Part shown: positions 51,297 through 59,573 of the stretch, piece after piece | Numbering within the stretch: position 1 is the first letter of the stretch | How the letters are laid out: every line of letters starts with the position of its first letter | NCBI GenBank assembly: GCA_945873125.1 | Contig: CAMCBV010000016.1 | Location: 1 to 59,573, forward strand | Source: Prosthecobacter debontii | Lineage (GTDB): Bacteria > Verrucomicrobiota > Verrucomicrobiia > Verrucomicrobiales > Akkermansiaceae | DNA length: 59,573 nt | Direction: 5' to 3' | Notes under the pieces: generated by a model | Databases searched by the model: none | What the model saw: the letters and a program-made list of their open reading frames with translations, nothing else | Told to the model about the DNA's origin: nothing | Position numbers and translations under genes: made by a program

Positions 51297-54200
51297 ATGA
51301 AACTCACCCGCATCCCCCCTGTCTATCGCTTGCTTGTGATTCCCCTACTCATCTCGGGATCAGCCTTTGCAGTAACCCCCATCACCATCACCAATCCGGG
51401 ATTCGAGCTGCCGGTTGTTGAAGAAGGTCTCTACAATCAAGCACCTACGGGTTGGAGTGCCTACAACGGTGCCAGCTTGGGCTCGACGGTTTATGCCTAC
51501 AATCCGAGCATCGATGACTTCGCCACAGAAGCACCGGAGGGATCCAATGTCGCGGGTGTATATACCATATTGGCCAACGGAGTGGAAAAAGGTCTTTCCC
51601 AAACCCTATCCACGACCTTCAAGGAAGGAGACGTCTATCAACTCACCGTCAAGGTTGGCTACTCTAACTATTACGGGGTCGATCCAGGCTATAAGGTACA
51701 ACTTTTGGCAGGCGGTACGGTGATCGCCCAGGACGACAATTCCCTCAATCCGGCTTTCGGCGAGTTTGCGACCTCCACGCTCAATTACGTCTATGATCCC
51801 GCGGACTCAGGCCTAGTCAATCAGCCGCTCCAAATCCGGCTCATCAACAAGGGGCTTGACGATTTTGAAAACGAGGTCGCCTTCGATGATGTCCAGCTGT
51901 CCGTGGTGTTAGCCAACCCAGAGGTGAACGCCGCTGGTCCCTATTACCTGCCCAATTCAACAACTTCACTTTCTCTAGTTGCAACAGCACTACCATCCGG
52001 AAACGCGACCATCACCGCTTATGAATGGGATTTGGATAATGATGGCCAATTCGACGACGCCACCGGAGCCACTCCGGCAGCCATTTCCTATACAGATTTG
52101 CAAACTCTCTATGGCATGATCGATGGCAGCAACACCGTCCGCGTGCGTGTTACCGATTCCTCCTCCAAAACTGCGATCGATGATGCCACGGTGCAACTGG
52201 TGAACTCCACCAAATACACCGGGCCCGCATCAAACAATGACACTTGGAACACGGCCACCAACTGGGACAACGGTGTGCCCCAGGGCGACCTAGATGTGGT
52301 GATCCTTGCTGGGAAAAGCCCCCTGCCATGGAGCAATGCCACACCCACTTATACCGGAAACCTCACGCTGCAGAACAATGCGGCGCTAAGCATCGGCTGG
52401 ACGAATATACTTCTTGGTTCCTACAATGCACTCGGCACCCCAGGATTAACCAAAATTTTTATGAACCCCGGATCCGCGATCAATACGCGTATGGGCGGAA
52501 CAGCCATCGTTCCGGAAATCCAACTCTTGGGAAATGCCCTGTTCATCCTTGGCTCTTCCACCCAACCCGGCGCCACGTTACAGTTCAACTATCCCATCAG
52601 TGGGTCTAACCAATTGCAGTTACAAGGAAATAGCCAAGGCTCCTGTATCGCCAATTTCAACGTTCCGAATACCTTCGGTAGCCTCTATGCCTTTGGCGCT
52701 CCGTATGTGGATCCCGGCCTGACCATCCGGGCCAACGCCGCGGGCTCGCTGGGAACGGGCAACATCACGATCGACAAAAACCGAGGCTCAACCGCTAGCT
52801 ACGCGATTCTGGAAATCAATGCCGCCAACGCCATGGCGGACACGGCCACACTCAGCATCAGCGGCACGACCGGCACGATGCTGCGAATGAATGCCAACGA
52901 TACAATCGCCGCATTCATTTTCAACGGAGTGACACAGCCGGCGGGCACCTACGGCAGCACCACGAGCAGCGCGACCTACAAGTTCAGTTGGATCACCGGA
53001 ACCGGTATTCTAACCGTAGGCACACCAGCGGTCGGTTATTGGGATCTGAACGGGACCACCGCGGAAGCAGGTGGCATCAGCCCAGCCGGAATATGGAATT
53101 CGTCCAATGCCTTCTGGAACAGCTCAGCCGACGGCACCGGCAGCACGGCCGCTTGGACGGCCGGAAATACCGCCATCTTTACCGCTGGCAGCGACGCCAC
53201 TGGATCCTATGCGGTTGATGTGGTAGGCAGCCACGACATCAGCGGCCTCATCATGCGCAATGGCTCCGTCGCCCTCGCTCTGGGTAGCGGCGGTAATCTC
53301 CGCCTAACAGCAAACGGCACCATCAGCGTGAGCTCGGGCTCGAGCAGTATCGCTACGCCGATCAGTCAGGATGCTTCCACACGCTCCCTTACCGTATCGA
53401 ATGTGGGCTCTCTGACCCTGTCCGGCGATCTCTCCCACACCGGTGGCACCACCCTTGTGGGAGGCACCTTGATCCTATCAGGAAATAACAGCTTAGCCAT
53501 CGGAGCTACGACGGTGAATGCGGGTGCTTTATTTGTGAACGCATCGAGTTCCATTCCCGGCAGCACCCGAAATCTTACTGTCAATTCCTCGGGAATTTTA
53601 GCCTTCGGTCCTTCCTTCGGCTCCGGAAACATACAGACCGCGCTCAACAACCGGATCGTCACCACCTCGGGGGGAACGATCGTGGCAAACCATTTTGCCT
53701 CCACCTCCGTCGACTTCAACTCCGCCGGTCTAACAGCCGCCTATTTCGGCGCATTAGGTGATGTGACTTATACCGGCACTCTAACACCTCAAGGCACAGC
53801 CTATCGCCTCAGCGGTGAGGGTGGCACGCTCACGATGGCGAATGCCAATGCGATCACCGGAGCGCGTTCGCTTACGGTCCGAGGAAATGTCACACTGGCG
53901 GCAAACAACGATTTCACAGGCGCGACAAGCGTTCTGGCGAATGCGTCCCTCTCCCTGCCCGGCACCACCGCGACCAGCGGTATCACTCTGAATGCAGGCA
54001 GCATCCTGACCATCGGCAACAACGGCTCACTAGGCACCGGCACTCTCACGCTCGCCGGTCTCAGCACTCTCAAATCGATCGGCACGTTGGTTACGACCAA
54101 TCCGATTGCTGCCAATGCAGATTTTACCACCCGCGGTAGTGGCAGTCTCACACTCGGCGCAATGACCATCAACAACCACCTGAATATCACTGCCGAAATA

Positions 54201-57200
54201 GATACCACCATCAGTTCGATCAACCGCGATGGTGCCAACAACCGTTTCCTGAGCATCGGCGGATCCCGCACGACCACAGTAACTGGAAGTCTCACCCTTG
54301 GCGATGGGTATCTGACGAAGAATGACAGCGGCACGCTTATCCTCAATGGGACCAACAACTATCGGAACACCACCATCAATGGCGGTGTCCTGCGCCTCAA
54401 TGGCAATGTCTCTGGTGCAGGCACTACTAGTATTTTAGCCGCAGGCTTGCAGCTTGGCAACGCATCCAATGGAGGCTTACCCATCGGCAACATCACGATC
54501 AGCAGTCCCTCCGCATTCATCCAAGCCGTGGACGCGGACCGTTCCATCAGCAACAATCTGATTCTCGACAATAACCTTACCATCAGCGGCAGCCAAGGCC
54601 TTACCATCGGCGGCACACTGACCAACAACAACGGCAACCGCACGCTCACCAACAACATCACATCGACCAAGACTCTGACATTCGGAAATGTGGACCTGTC
54701 CCAGAACACCGCCAGTCGCGTTTTAACCATCGCAAGTTCAGGCAAGACAGTCATCAATGGTATCATCGCAAACGGTGGTGGATCCACTGCGGGTGCTTTG
54801 ATCAAGAGTGGCTCCGGTCAACTCATTCTGAACGGGAACAACACGTATGCGGGAACCACCACGGTGAGCGCCAACAGCGGCGATTTACTAATCAATGGCA
54901 GCACGGGCGCGACTAACATTACCGTCAATGGCGGATCCAATTTGTATGTCAATGGCAGCACGGGTGCGGGCAGCATCACGATGAACGGCACTTCCAAGTT
55001 GTATGTCAATGGCAGCACGGGTAGCGGCAACATCACGATCAACAACGGAGCAACCTTATTGGGTACCGGAACCATCGGTGGCAACACAACCATCGCTGCT
55101 GGCGGTAAACTTGTATTCAACATGAATTCCATACCAGCCGCACATGACAAGCTGGAACTCGGAGCCAGTCGCTCTCTGACCTTCTCCGGTTCCTCACAAG
55201 TCACGGTATCCGGCTTCGTATCCATTGGATCATATACGCTTGTAACCGCCCCCGGCGGTATCGTCGGCACGGTTCCCTCACTCGTTTATCCGGATGGTTG
55301 GGTCGCAGGACTTTCCATCGTTGGCAATAATCTTGTTCTAACAGTCACACACTCCGGGGGCTTTCCTGATCCTCCAACCCTTGTCAGTATCGCGGACGAT
55401 AAAAGTGGCGGTCCGGTTGATATCTATACCCCCATCACCTACACGGTCACCTTCAATGAGGACATGAATGACACGACCGTCAGCACAGCGGATTTTGGCA
55501 ACTCCGGCACAGCATCCGTTGTTTATGGCGACATCGTCGAAACCGCGCCGGGTGTTTTTATATTACAAGTCACACCCACTACAGCAGGAACCCTTCAGCT
55601 CAGGATCAATGCCGGAGCCAGCTTGCAAAGCGCTGCAGGCCTGAACCTGAATACCACCAATGCCCTACTGGACAACAACACTCTAACTATAACAGTGCCA
55701 GTTTATGGTGTGCTGGCTGTTACCGCCGGCGACTACTCGACCATTGGCGATCCCGGCGGTCCTTTTAGTCCGACCTCTAAGACCTACACTCTCAACAATT
55801 ATGGCAGCCAATCACTCGATTGGAGTGCCACAAAATCTGTGGCATGGCTCAACCTTAGCAGCGCCAGCGGAACCCTCGCACCGGGGGCAAGCACCACCGT
55901 TACCGTTTCGCCGAATGCAAGCGCCAATGCTCTTTCAATCGGTGCCTACTATGACACGGTCACGTTTGCAAATACCACGGCTGGAGCTGGGAGCGGTCTG
56001 GGCAATACCACGCGAGCTACCAGCCTCACGGTGAACGGTCTCCCCGTCGATGTCACTCTGGGAAATCTCTACCAAACCTACGATGGCACACCCAAGGCAG
56101 TGACCGTCACCACCAGCCCACAAAAAACCTATTCACTCACCTATAACGGCCTAAGTGGCACTGAAAACATACCGACTGATGCAGGCAGCTACGAGGTGGT
56201 CGCCACGGTCACAGAATCCGGCTACACAGGATCCGCAAGTGGCACTCTCCTCATCTCGAAGGCTTCCCAGTCCATCAACTTTGCCGCTCTGGGCACCGTC
56301 GGCAATGATCAGACTTCCATCACACTCACGGCCACCAGCACTTCCAATCTCCCGGTTACTTTTACTAGTTCTAACAGCGAGGTTGCCACGGTGGATGGAA
56401 ATACGCTGACGATTGTCGGCGTCGGCACGAGCACCATTACCGCCATCCAAGCAGGAGATGAAAATTACCATCCGGCTGATAGTGTGGAGCAAGTCCTCAC
56501 CGTGATCCGTACTAACCCGCTTGCAGTCCCAGGCGGTCCCTACACGGTCTCCAGCACGGAAGATCTCTCGCTGAATGGCAGCGGGTCATTAGCCTCGGAT
56601 GGCCAAACCATCTCGACTTACGAATGGGATCTCGATGACAGCAACGATTTGGCAGGCTTCACGGCGAATGTTACCGGAGCCACCCCCGCAGCTATCAACA
56701 TAACTGTCTTGCAAAGCACTTATGGCATGGTATTTGGTAACAACCCGATCCGCTTGCGAGTCACCGACTCTGCAGGCAAAATTTCCATTCAATCCACCAC
56801 TGTCTATCTCACGGCGCCTCTCCGCTGGGATGCCGACGCGAACTATGTCAACGGTCAAAACGATGGTAGCGGCGGATGGCTCAGTCTCAAGCAATGGCGG
56901 GATGCGGCCGCAGGATCAAACATCGATTGGATAAGCGGCAAAGATGTGATATTTGGAAACGGCGGCACAGGCGGCTCCGTTCCCCTATACGAACCCACCA
57001 CCGTCGGCTCGATCACCGTCAATGCTTTCAGCGGAACCTATGATCTGGGAAATGTGGCTGGCACTTTGACCATCAACCGTGGGATCACAATGAATCCGGG
57101 CTCTGGTAATCTCAACCTCAATAGCCCCATTCTTGGTGGGTCACAGACTTGGACGAATAACTCAAGCGGAACAGTCACTATTCCAGGGTTGTTGGATCTG

Positions 57201-59573
57201 GGCTCCAACACGCTGACGATCGATAACGTAGGACAGGTTACCATTTCTGGATATCTAGCGGGGGCGAGTGCCACGGGAACCGGAGGAATTATCAAGAATG
57301 GTACGGGATTGCTTCGCTTTGCCAACAGCTATGGCCCCGAATACACGGGTCCTACCGTAATCAATGCAGGAAGACTGATGATTGGAAGTAGCGGCGCAGC
57401 CTCGATACCTCCCGGCAACCTCAGCCTGAATAATGCGATTCTTCAGGCTTATTGGGCATTCAGCGTGACACGCACGCTCGGCCCTGGAGCAGGCCAAATC
57501 CAATTAACAGGTGGCACCACCGGATTCAGTTCAATCGTGAGCAATGGCGTTCAAATCACCTTGAATAACAGCGCCAGTTATGAAGTGATTTGGGGTAGTC
57601 AATATTTCAATCCTTCCGTCCTCGTGCTGGAAGTAGGGAACTATGATACAGGTTTCAACAACAGAGTCGATCTCAATGGCACAACTCGAACGGTGAATAC
57701 TCCTATTGGCTCAGGAGGATCCACCACCGCAACCGCTACTTTATCAGGCATTATCCGCAATAGTAGCGCAACTCCAGCCGGACTCATCAAGACTGGCTCC
57801 GGGATTCTCAGACTCAATGCCGCCAACTCCTACAACGGCGGAACGACGTTGCAGGAGGGCACCCTCCAGCTGGGTAACCTTACTGGCTTGGGCTCCAGCG
57901 TGGGTACACTCACTGTCAATGGAGGTTTATTAAACCTGAATAACATCGCGGCCGTGACGGTGGGCAATCTCACGGGCACGGGTGGAACGATCGCCAACAA
58001 CGGCGCAGGTGCCATCACTTTCACCATCGGCAACGGTGGCGTCTCAGGTGGCAATTTCCAAGGCGTGATCGCGAATAATACGAATGCGGGCACCGGCACA
58101 CTGGCTCTAACAAAAACCGGCACCGGCTCCATCACTCTGTCCGGCGCCAATACTTACACGGGTGCGACCAGCATCAATCAGGGAAAACTTTTCATCAATG
58201 GCAGCACCGCAGCAAGTAACATCACGGTTGCCAGCGGAGCAACTCTCGGCGGCAGCGGCACACTTGGAGGAAACGCCACCATCGCCGCCAACGGCAAGCT
58301 GGAGTTCAATATCAACACCCCTGCTGGCAGCCATAATCCGCTCGATTTCGCCAGCGGCAAGGGATTGAGCTTCAGTGGTGCTTCAGAGCTAACGATTTCA
58401 ATGTCTGTGGGAGCTGCGCCAGGCACTTATGTTCTGGTGTCCGGAGGAAACAATATCACGGGCATCGCGCCTGCCACCCTTAGACTGCCTTTTGGCTGTA
58501 TTGCCAACGTCTCCATCGTCGGCAACGAGCTTCGCTTGGTGGTCGCCGATACCGGCGATATCACCCCGCCAACACTGGCCGCTAACTCCATTGTTGATGA
58601 CAAGAGCGGTAACCAAGTGACCGACAGCACCTTGGTAACCTACACGGTAACTTTCAGCGAAGACATGGACGCCGCCACGGTGGGCGCGGATGACTTCAGC
58701 AACGCCGGAACCGCACGTGCCAGCATCGGCACGGTTACCGAAACTTCACCCGGAGTCTTCAGCGTGCCAGTTAGCCCAACCTCCATCGGAACGCTCCAAC
58801 TCAAGGTCAATGCCTCTGCAGTCCTCACCGATGTGGCGGGCAACGCCCTCAACACCACATCCGCGATTGTCGATGACACGACGCTTTCCGTCATAAGTAG
58901 CGACACCACTCTTCCAACGTTAGCAAACACGGATATCGTCGACAACAAGAGCGGTGGCCCGGTCATGGTAAACACTCTCGTGACCTACACGGTGACTTTC
59001 AGCGAGGACATGGACGCCGCCACGGTAAGTGCCGCCGACTTTGGTAACGCGGGAACTGCAAGTGCCAGCATCGGCACGGTCACCGAGACCTCACCCGGAG
59101 TCTTCAGTGTGCCGGTCACCCCAAGCTCCGCTGGAACGCTTCAACTCAAGGTCAATGCTTCTGCGGTTCTCACCGACGTGGCGGGCAACGCCCTCAACAC
59201 CACATCCGCGATTGTCGATGACACGACGATCACCGTGGACGGCACGCTACCCACCTTGGCCGGCAGTGCGATCGTCGACAACAAGAGCGGCGGCCCAGTC
59301 ATGGTGAACGCCCTCGTGACCTACACGGTGACTTTCAGCGAGGACATGGACGCCGCCACCGTGAGCGCTGCTGACTTTGGTAACGTGGGAACTGCAAGTG
59401 CCAGCATTGGCACAGTCACCGAGACCTCACCCGGAGTCTTCAACGTGCCGGTCACCCCAACCTCCGCCGGATCGCTTCAACTCAAGGTCAATGCTTCTGC
59501 CGTTCTCACCGACGTAGCAGGCAACGCTCTCAACACCGCATCCGCCATCGCGGATGACACGACGATCACCGTG
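51297..59573 (+). CDS. Giant autotransporter-type surface protein, C-terminus outside window
   Basis: An open frame of 2759 codons from the ATG at 51297 to the window edge. After a signal peptide (residues 1-25, cleaved after GSAFA) come an N-terminal beta domain (PGFELPVVEEG, about 30-205), a PKD-like domain (about 207-300), a long region of autotransporter-associated beta-strand repeats (about 305-1350; LIKSGSGQLILNGNNTYAG), an Ig/SwmB-like domain (about 1355-1465), a BACON-like domain (about 1465-1580), an MBG-like domain (about 1580-1660), an Ig-like domain, a second PKD (about 1738-1838), more beta-strand repeats (to about 2420; TGSGILRLNAANSYNGG) and tandem SwmB-like domains (from about 2421). 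It is likely a cell-surface or secreted adhesin. The barrel or sorting end lies outside the window. Confidence 0.9.
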   Translation, partial: MKLTRIPPVYRLLVIPLLISGSAFAVTPITITNPGFELPVVEEGLYNQAPTGWSAYNGASLGSTVYAYNPSIDDFATEAPEGSNVAGVYTILANGVEKGLSQTLSTTFKEGDVYQLTVKVGYSNYYGVDPGYKVQLLAGGTVIAQDDNSLNPAFGEFATSTLNYVYDPADSGLVNQPLQIRLINKGLDDFENEVAFDDVQLSVVLANPEVNAAGPYYLPNSTTSLSLVATALPSGNATITAYEWDLDNDGQFDDATGATPAAISYTDLQTLYGMIDGSNTVRVRVTDSSSKTAIDDATVQLVNSTKYTGPASNNDTWNTATNWDNGVPQGDLDVVILAGKSPLPWSNATPTYTGNLTLQNNAALSIGWTNILLGSYNALGTPGLTKIFMNPGSAINTRMGGTAIVPEIQLLGNALFILGSSTQPGATLQFNYPISGSNQLQLQGNSQGSCIANFNVPNTFGSLYAFGAPYVDPGLTIRANAAGSLGTGNITIDKNRGSTASYAILEINAANAMADTATLSISGTTGTMLRMNANDTIAAFIFNGVTQPAGTYGSTTSSATYKFSWITGTGILTVGTPAVGYWDLNGTTAEAGGISPAGIWNSSNAFWNSSADGTGSTAAWTAGNTAIFTAGSDATGSYAVDVVGSHDISGLIMRNGSVALALGSGGNLRLTANGTISVSSGSSSIATPISQDASTRSLTVSNVGSLTLSGDLSHTGGTTLVGGTLILSGNNSLAIGATTVNAGALFVNASSSIPGSTRNLTVNSSGILAFGPSFGSGNIQTALNNRIVTTSGGTIVANHFASTSVDFNSAGLTAAYFGALGDVTYTGTLTPQGTAYRLSGEGGTLTMANANAITGARSLTVRGNVTLAANNDFTGATSVLANASLSLPGTTATSGITLNAGSILTIGNNGSLGTGTLTLAGLSTLKSIGTLVTTNPIAANADFTTRGSGSLTLGAMTINNHLNITAEIDTTISSINRDGANNRFLSIGGSRTTTVTGSLTLGDGYLTKNDSGTLILNGTNNYRNTTINGGVLRLNGNVSGAGTTSILAAGLQLGNASNGGLPIGNITISSPSAFIQAVDADRSISNNLILDNNLTISGSQGLTIGGTLTNNNGNRTLTNNITSTKTLTFGNVDLSQNTASRVLTIASSGKTVINGIIANGGGSTAGALIKSGSGQLILNGNNTYAGTTTVSANSGDLLINGSTGATNITVNGGSNLYVNGSTGAGSITMNGTSKLYVNGSTGSGNITINNGATLLGTGTIGGNTTIAAGGKLVFNMNSIPAAHDKLELGASRSLTFSGSSQVTVSGFVSIGSYTLVTAPGGIVGTVPSLVYPDGWVAGLSIVGNNLVLTVTHSGGFPDPPTLVSIADDKSGGPVDIYTPITYTVTFNEDMNDTTVSTADFGNSGTASVVYGDIVETAPGVFILQVTPTTAGTLQLRINAGASLQSAAGLNLNTTNALLDNNTLTITVPVYGVLAVTAGDYSTIGDPGGPFSPTSKTYTLNNYGSQSLDWSATKSVAWLNLSSASGTLAPGASTTVTVSPNASANALSIGAYYDTVTFANTTAGAGSGLGNTTRATSLTVNGLPVDVTLGNLYQTYDGTPKAVTVTTSPQKTYSLTYNGLSGTENIPTDAGSYEVVATVTESGYTGSASGTLLISKASQSINFAALGTVGNDQTSITLTATSTSNLPVTFTSSNSEVATVDGNTLTIVGVGTSTITAIQAGDENYHPADSVEQVLTVIRTNPLAVPGGPYTVSSTEDLSLNGSGSLASDGQTISTYEWDLDDSNDLAGFTANVTGATPAAINITVLQSTYGMVFGNNPIRLRVTDSAGKISIQSTTVYLTAPLRWDADANYVNGQNDGSGGWLSLKQWRDAAAGSNIDWISGKDVIFGNGGTGGSVPLYEPTTVGSITVNAFSGTYDLGNVAGTLTINRGITMNPGSGNLNLNSPILGGSQTWTNNSSGTVTIPGLLDLGSNTLTIDNVGQVTISGYLAGASATGTGGIIKNGTGLLRFANSYGPEYTGPTVINAGRLMIGSSGAASIPPGNLSLNNAILQAYWAFSVTRTLGPGAGQIQLTGGTTGFSSIVSNGVQITLNNSASYEVIWGSQYFNPSVLVLEVGNYDTGFNNRVDLNGTTRTVNTPIGSGGSTTATATLSGIIRNSSATPAGLIKTGSGILRLNAANSYNGGTTLQEGTLQLGNLTGLGSSVGTLTVNGGLLNLNNIAAVTVGNLTGTGGTIANNGAGAITFTIGNGGVSGGNFQGVIANNTNAGTGTLALTKTGTGSITLSGANTYTGATSINQGKLFINGSTAASNITVASGATLGGSGTLGGNATIAANGKLEFNINTPAGSHNPLDFASGKGLSFSGASELTISMSVGAAPGTYVLVSGGNNITGIAPATLRLPFGCIANVSIVGNELRLVVADTGDITPPTLAANSIVDDKSGNQVTDSTLVTYTVTFSEDMDAATVGADDFSNAGTARASIGTVTETSPGVFSVPVSPTSIGTLQLKVNASAVLTDVAGNALNTTSAIVDDTTLSVISSDTTLPTLANTDIVDNKSGGPVMVNTLVTYTVTFSEDMDAATVSAADFGNAGTASASIGTVTETSPGVFSVPVTPSSAGTLQLKVNASAVLTDVAGNALNTTSAIVDDTTITVDGTLPTLAGSAIVDNKSGGPVMVNALVTYTVTFSEDMDAATVSAADFGNVGTASASIGTVTETSPGVFNVPVTPTSAGSLQLKVNASAVLTDVAGNALNTASAIADDTTITV
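54885..55055 (+). repeat. Three 57-bp tandem repeats in the giant protein gene
   Basis: A 57-bp unit (19 residues: L-x-x-N-G-S-T-G-x-x-x-I-T-x-N) occurs three times: 54885-54941, 54942-54998 and 54999-55055. The last two begin TTGTATGTCAATGGCAGCAC and are closely alike. The glycine- and asparagine-rich unit fits one turn of a beta-helix. Confidence 0.85.
58600..59573 (+). repeat. Tandem 336-345 bp repeats encoding Ig-like domains
   Basis: Three successive domains (each about 112-115 residues) share VTYTVTFSEDMDAATV, ASIGTVTETSPGVF and LQLKVNASAVLTDVAGNALN. The units are 345 and 336 bp apart (ATGGAC at 58665, 59010 and 59346). The second and third are nearly identical in DNA, which points to recent duplication. 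The third continues to the window edge. A more distant relative lies at about 55360-55700. Confidence 0.9.

Noticed and set aside
53366..55270. A chain of long minus-strand open frames
   Set aside because: They are antisense to the repeat-rich giant gene; its codon composition (few TTA, CTA or TCA) leaves the reverse strand free of stops. The proteins are low-complexity Val/Pro/Leu strings.

Overview
The window looks like a chromosomal piece of a verrucomicrobium (PVC superphylum). The evidence is the company of families: an alternative complex III (Act) operon joined to cytochrome oxidase genes, a DUF1080 plus PVC-type cytochrome multidomain protein, an autotransporter-associated beta-strand repeat giant, a very large prepilin-like protein resembling the Verru_Chthon cassette protein A type, carboxynorspermidine decarboxylase, and many starts without a visible Shine-Dalgarno. 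This placement is inferred from gene content, not from a marker gene.

Layout. 1-1035: the end of an insertion sequence whose transposase runs off the left edge. 1085-1621: a lipocalin lipoprotein. 1701-19076 (minus strand): a 16-gene respiratory operon, transcribed actA-actB-actC-actD-actE-actF, then a c-type cytochrome, a CcoN-like protein, a CcoO-like protein, another c-type cytochrome, then coxA, coxC, a subunit IV, two small membrane proteins and coxB. Its leader carries a Fur-type palindrome and a CRP/FNR-type palindrome. 19427-23273: an aldehyde dehydrogenase and an MlaA/VacJ lipoprotein fused to an alpha/beta hydrolase. 23387-31148 (minus): a 1418-residue multidomain cytochrome, a Dabb protein, an AraC regulator and the two halves of a Tm-1-like system. 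31260-31331: tRNA-Thr(CGT). 31472-37577 (plus): ROK kinase, ECF sigma factor with a membrane anti-sigma-like partner, NspC, TatA and an EEP-family hydrolase. 37636-44971 (minus): PBP2, PurH, TrmO-like protein and a large lipoprotein. 45105-59573 (plus): PdxH, a small lipoprotein, a 1310-residue prepilin-like protein, a secreted protein and a giant surface protein that leaves the window.

How the genes work together. Quinol oxidation by ActA-F should feed electrons through membrane-anchored monohaem cytochromes to the aa3-type oxidase. Between these two known machines lies a CcoN/CcoO/cytochrome c trio that resembles a cbb3 oxidase. Its CcoN lacks the CuB histidines, the active-site tyrosine and the high-spin haem ligand, and its CcoO lacks the usual axial methionine. 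This intact but apparently non-oxygen-reducing module is the best candidate here for an undescribed system: an electron-transfer or assembly module built into an ACIII-aa3 chain. The oxidase subunit III in the same operon also carries a soluble insertion of about 335 residues.

A second theme is short word-like repeats between genes (TGCG words, AACGAAGG words, GACTTTCA octamers, CTTGTGT words, AAATTTCAAA words). Some have spread into coding sequence: one gives araC its stop codon, one probably supplies the start of a lipoprotein gene, and two lie in frame inside nspC.
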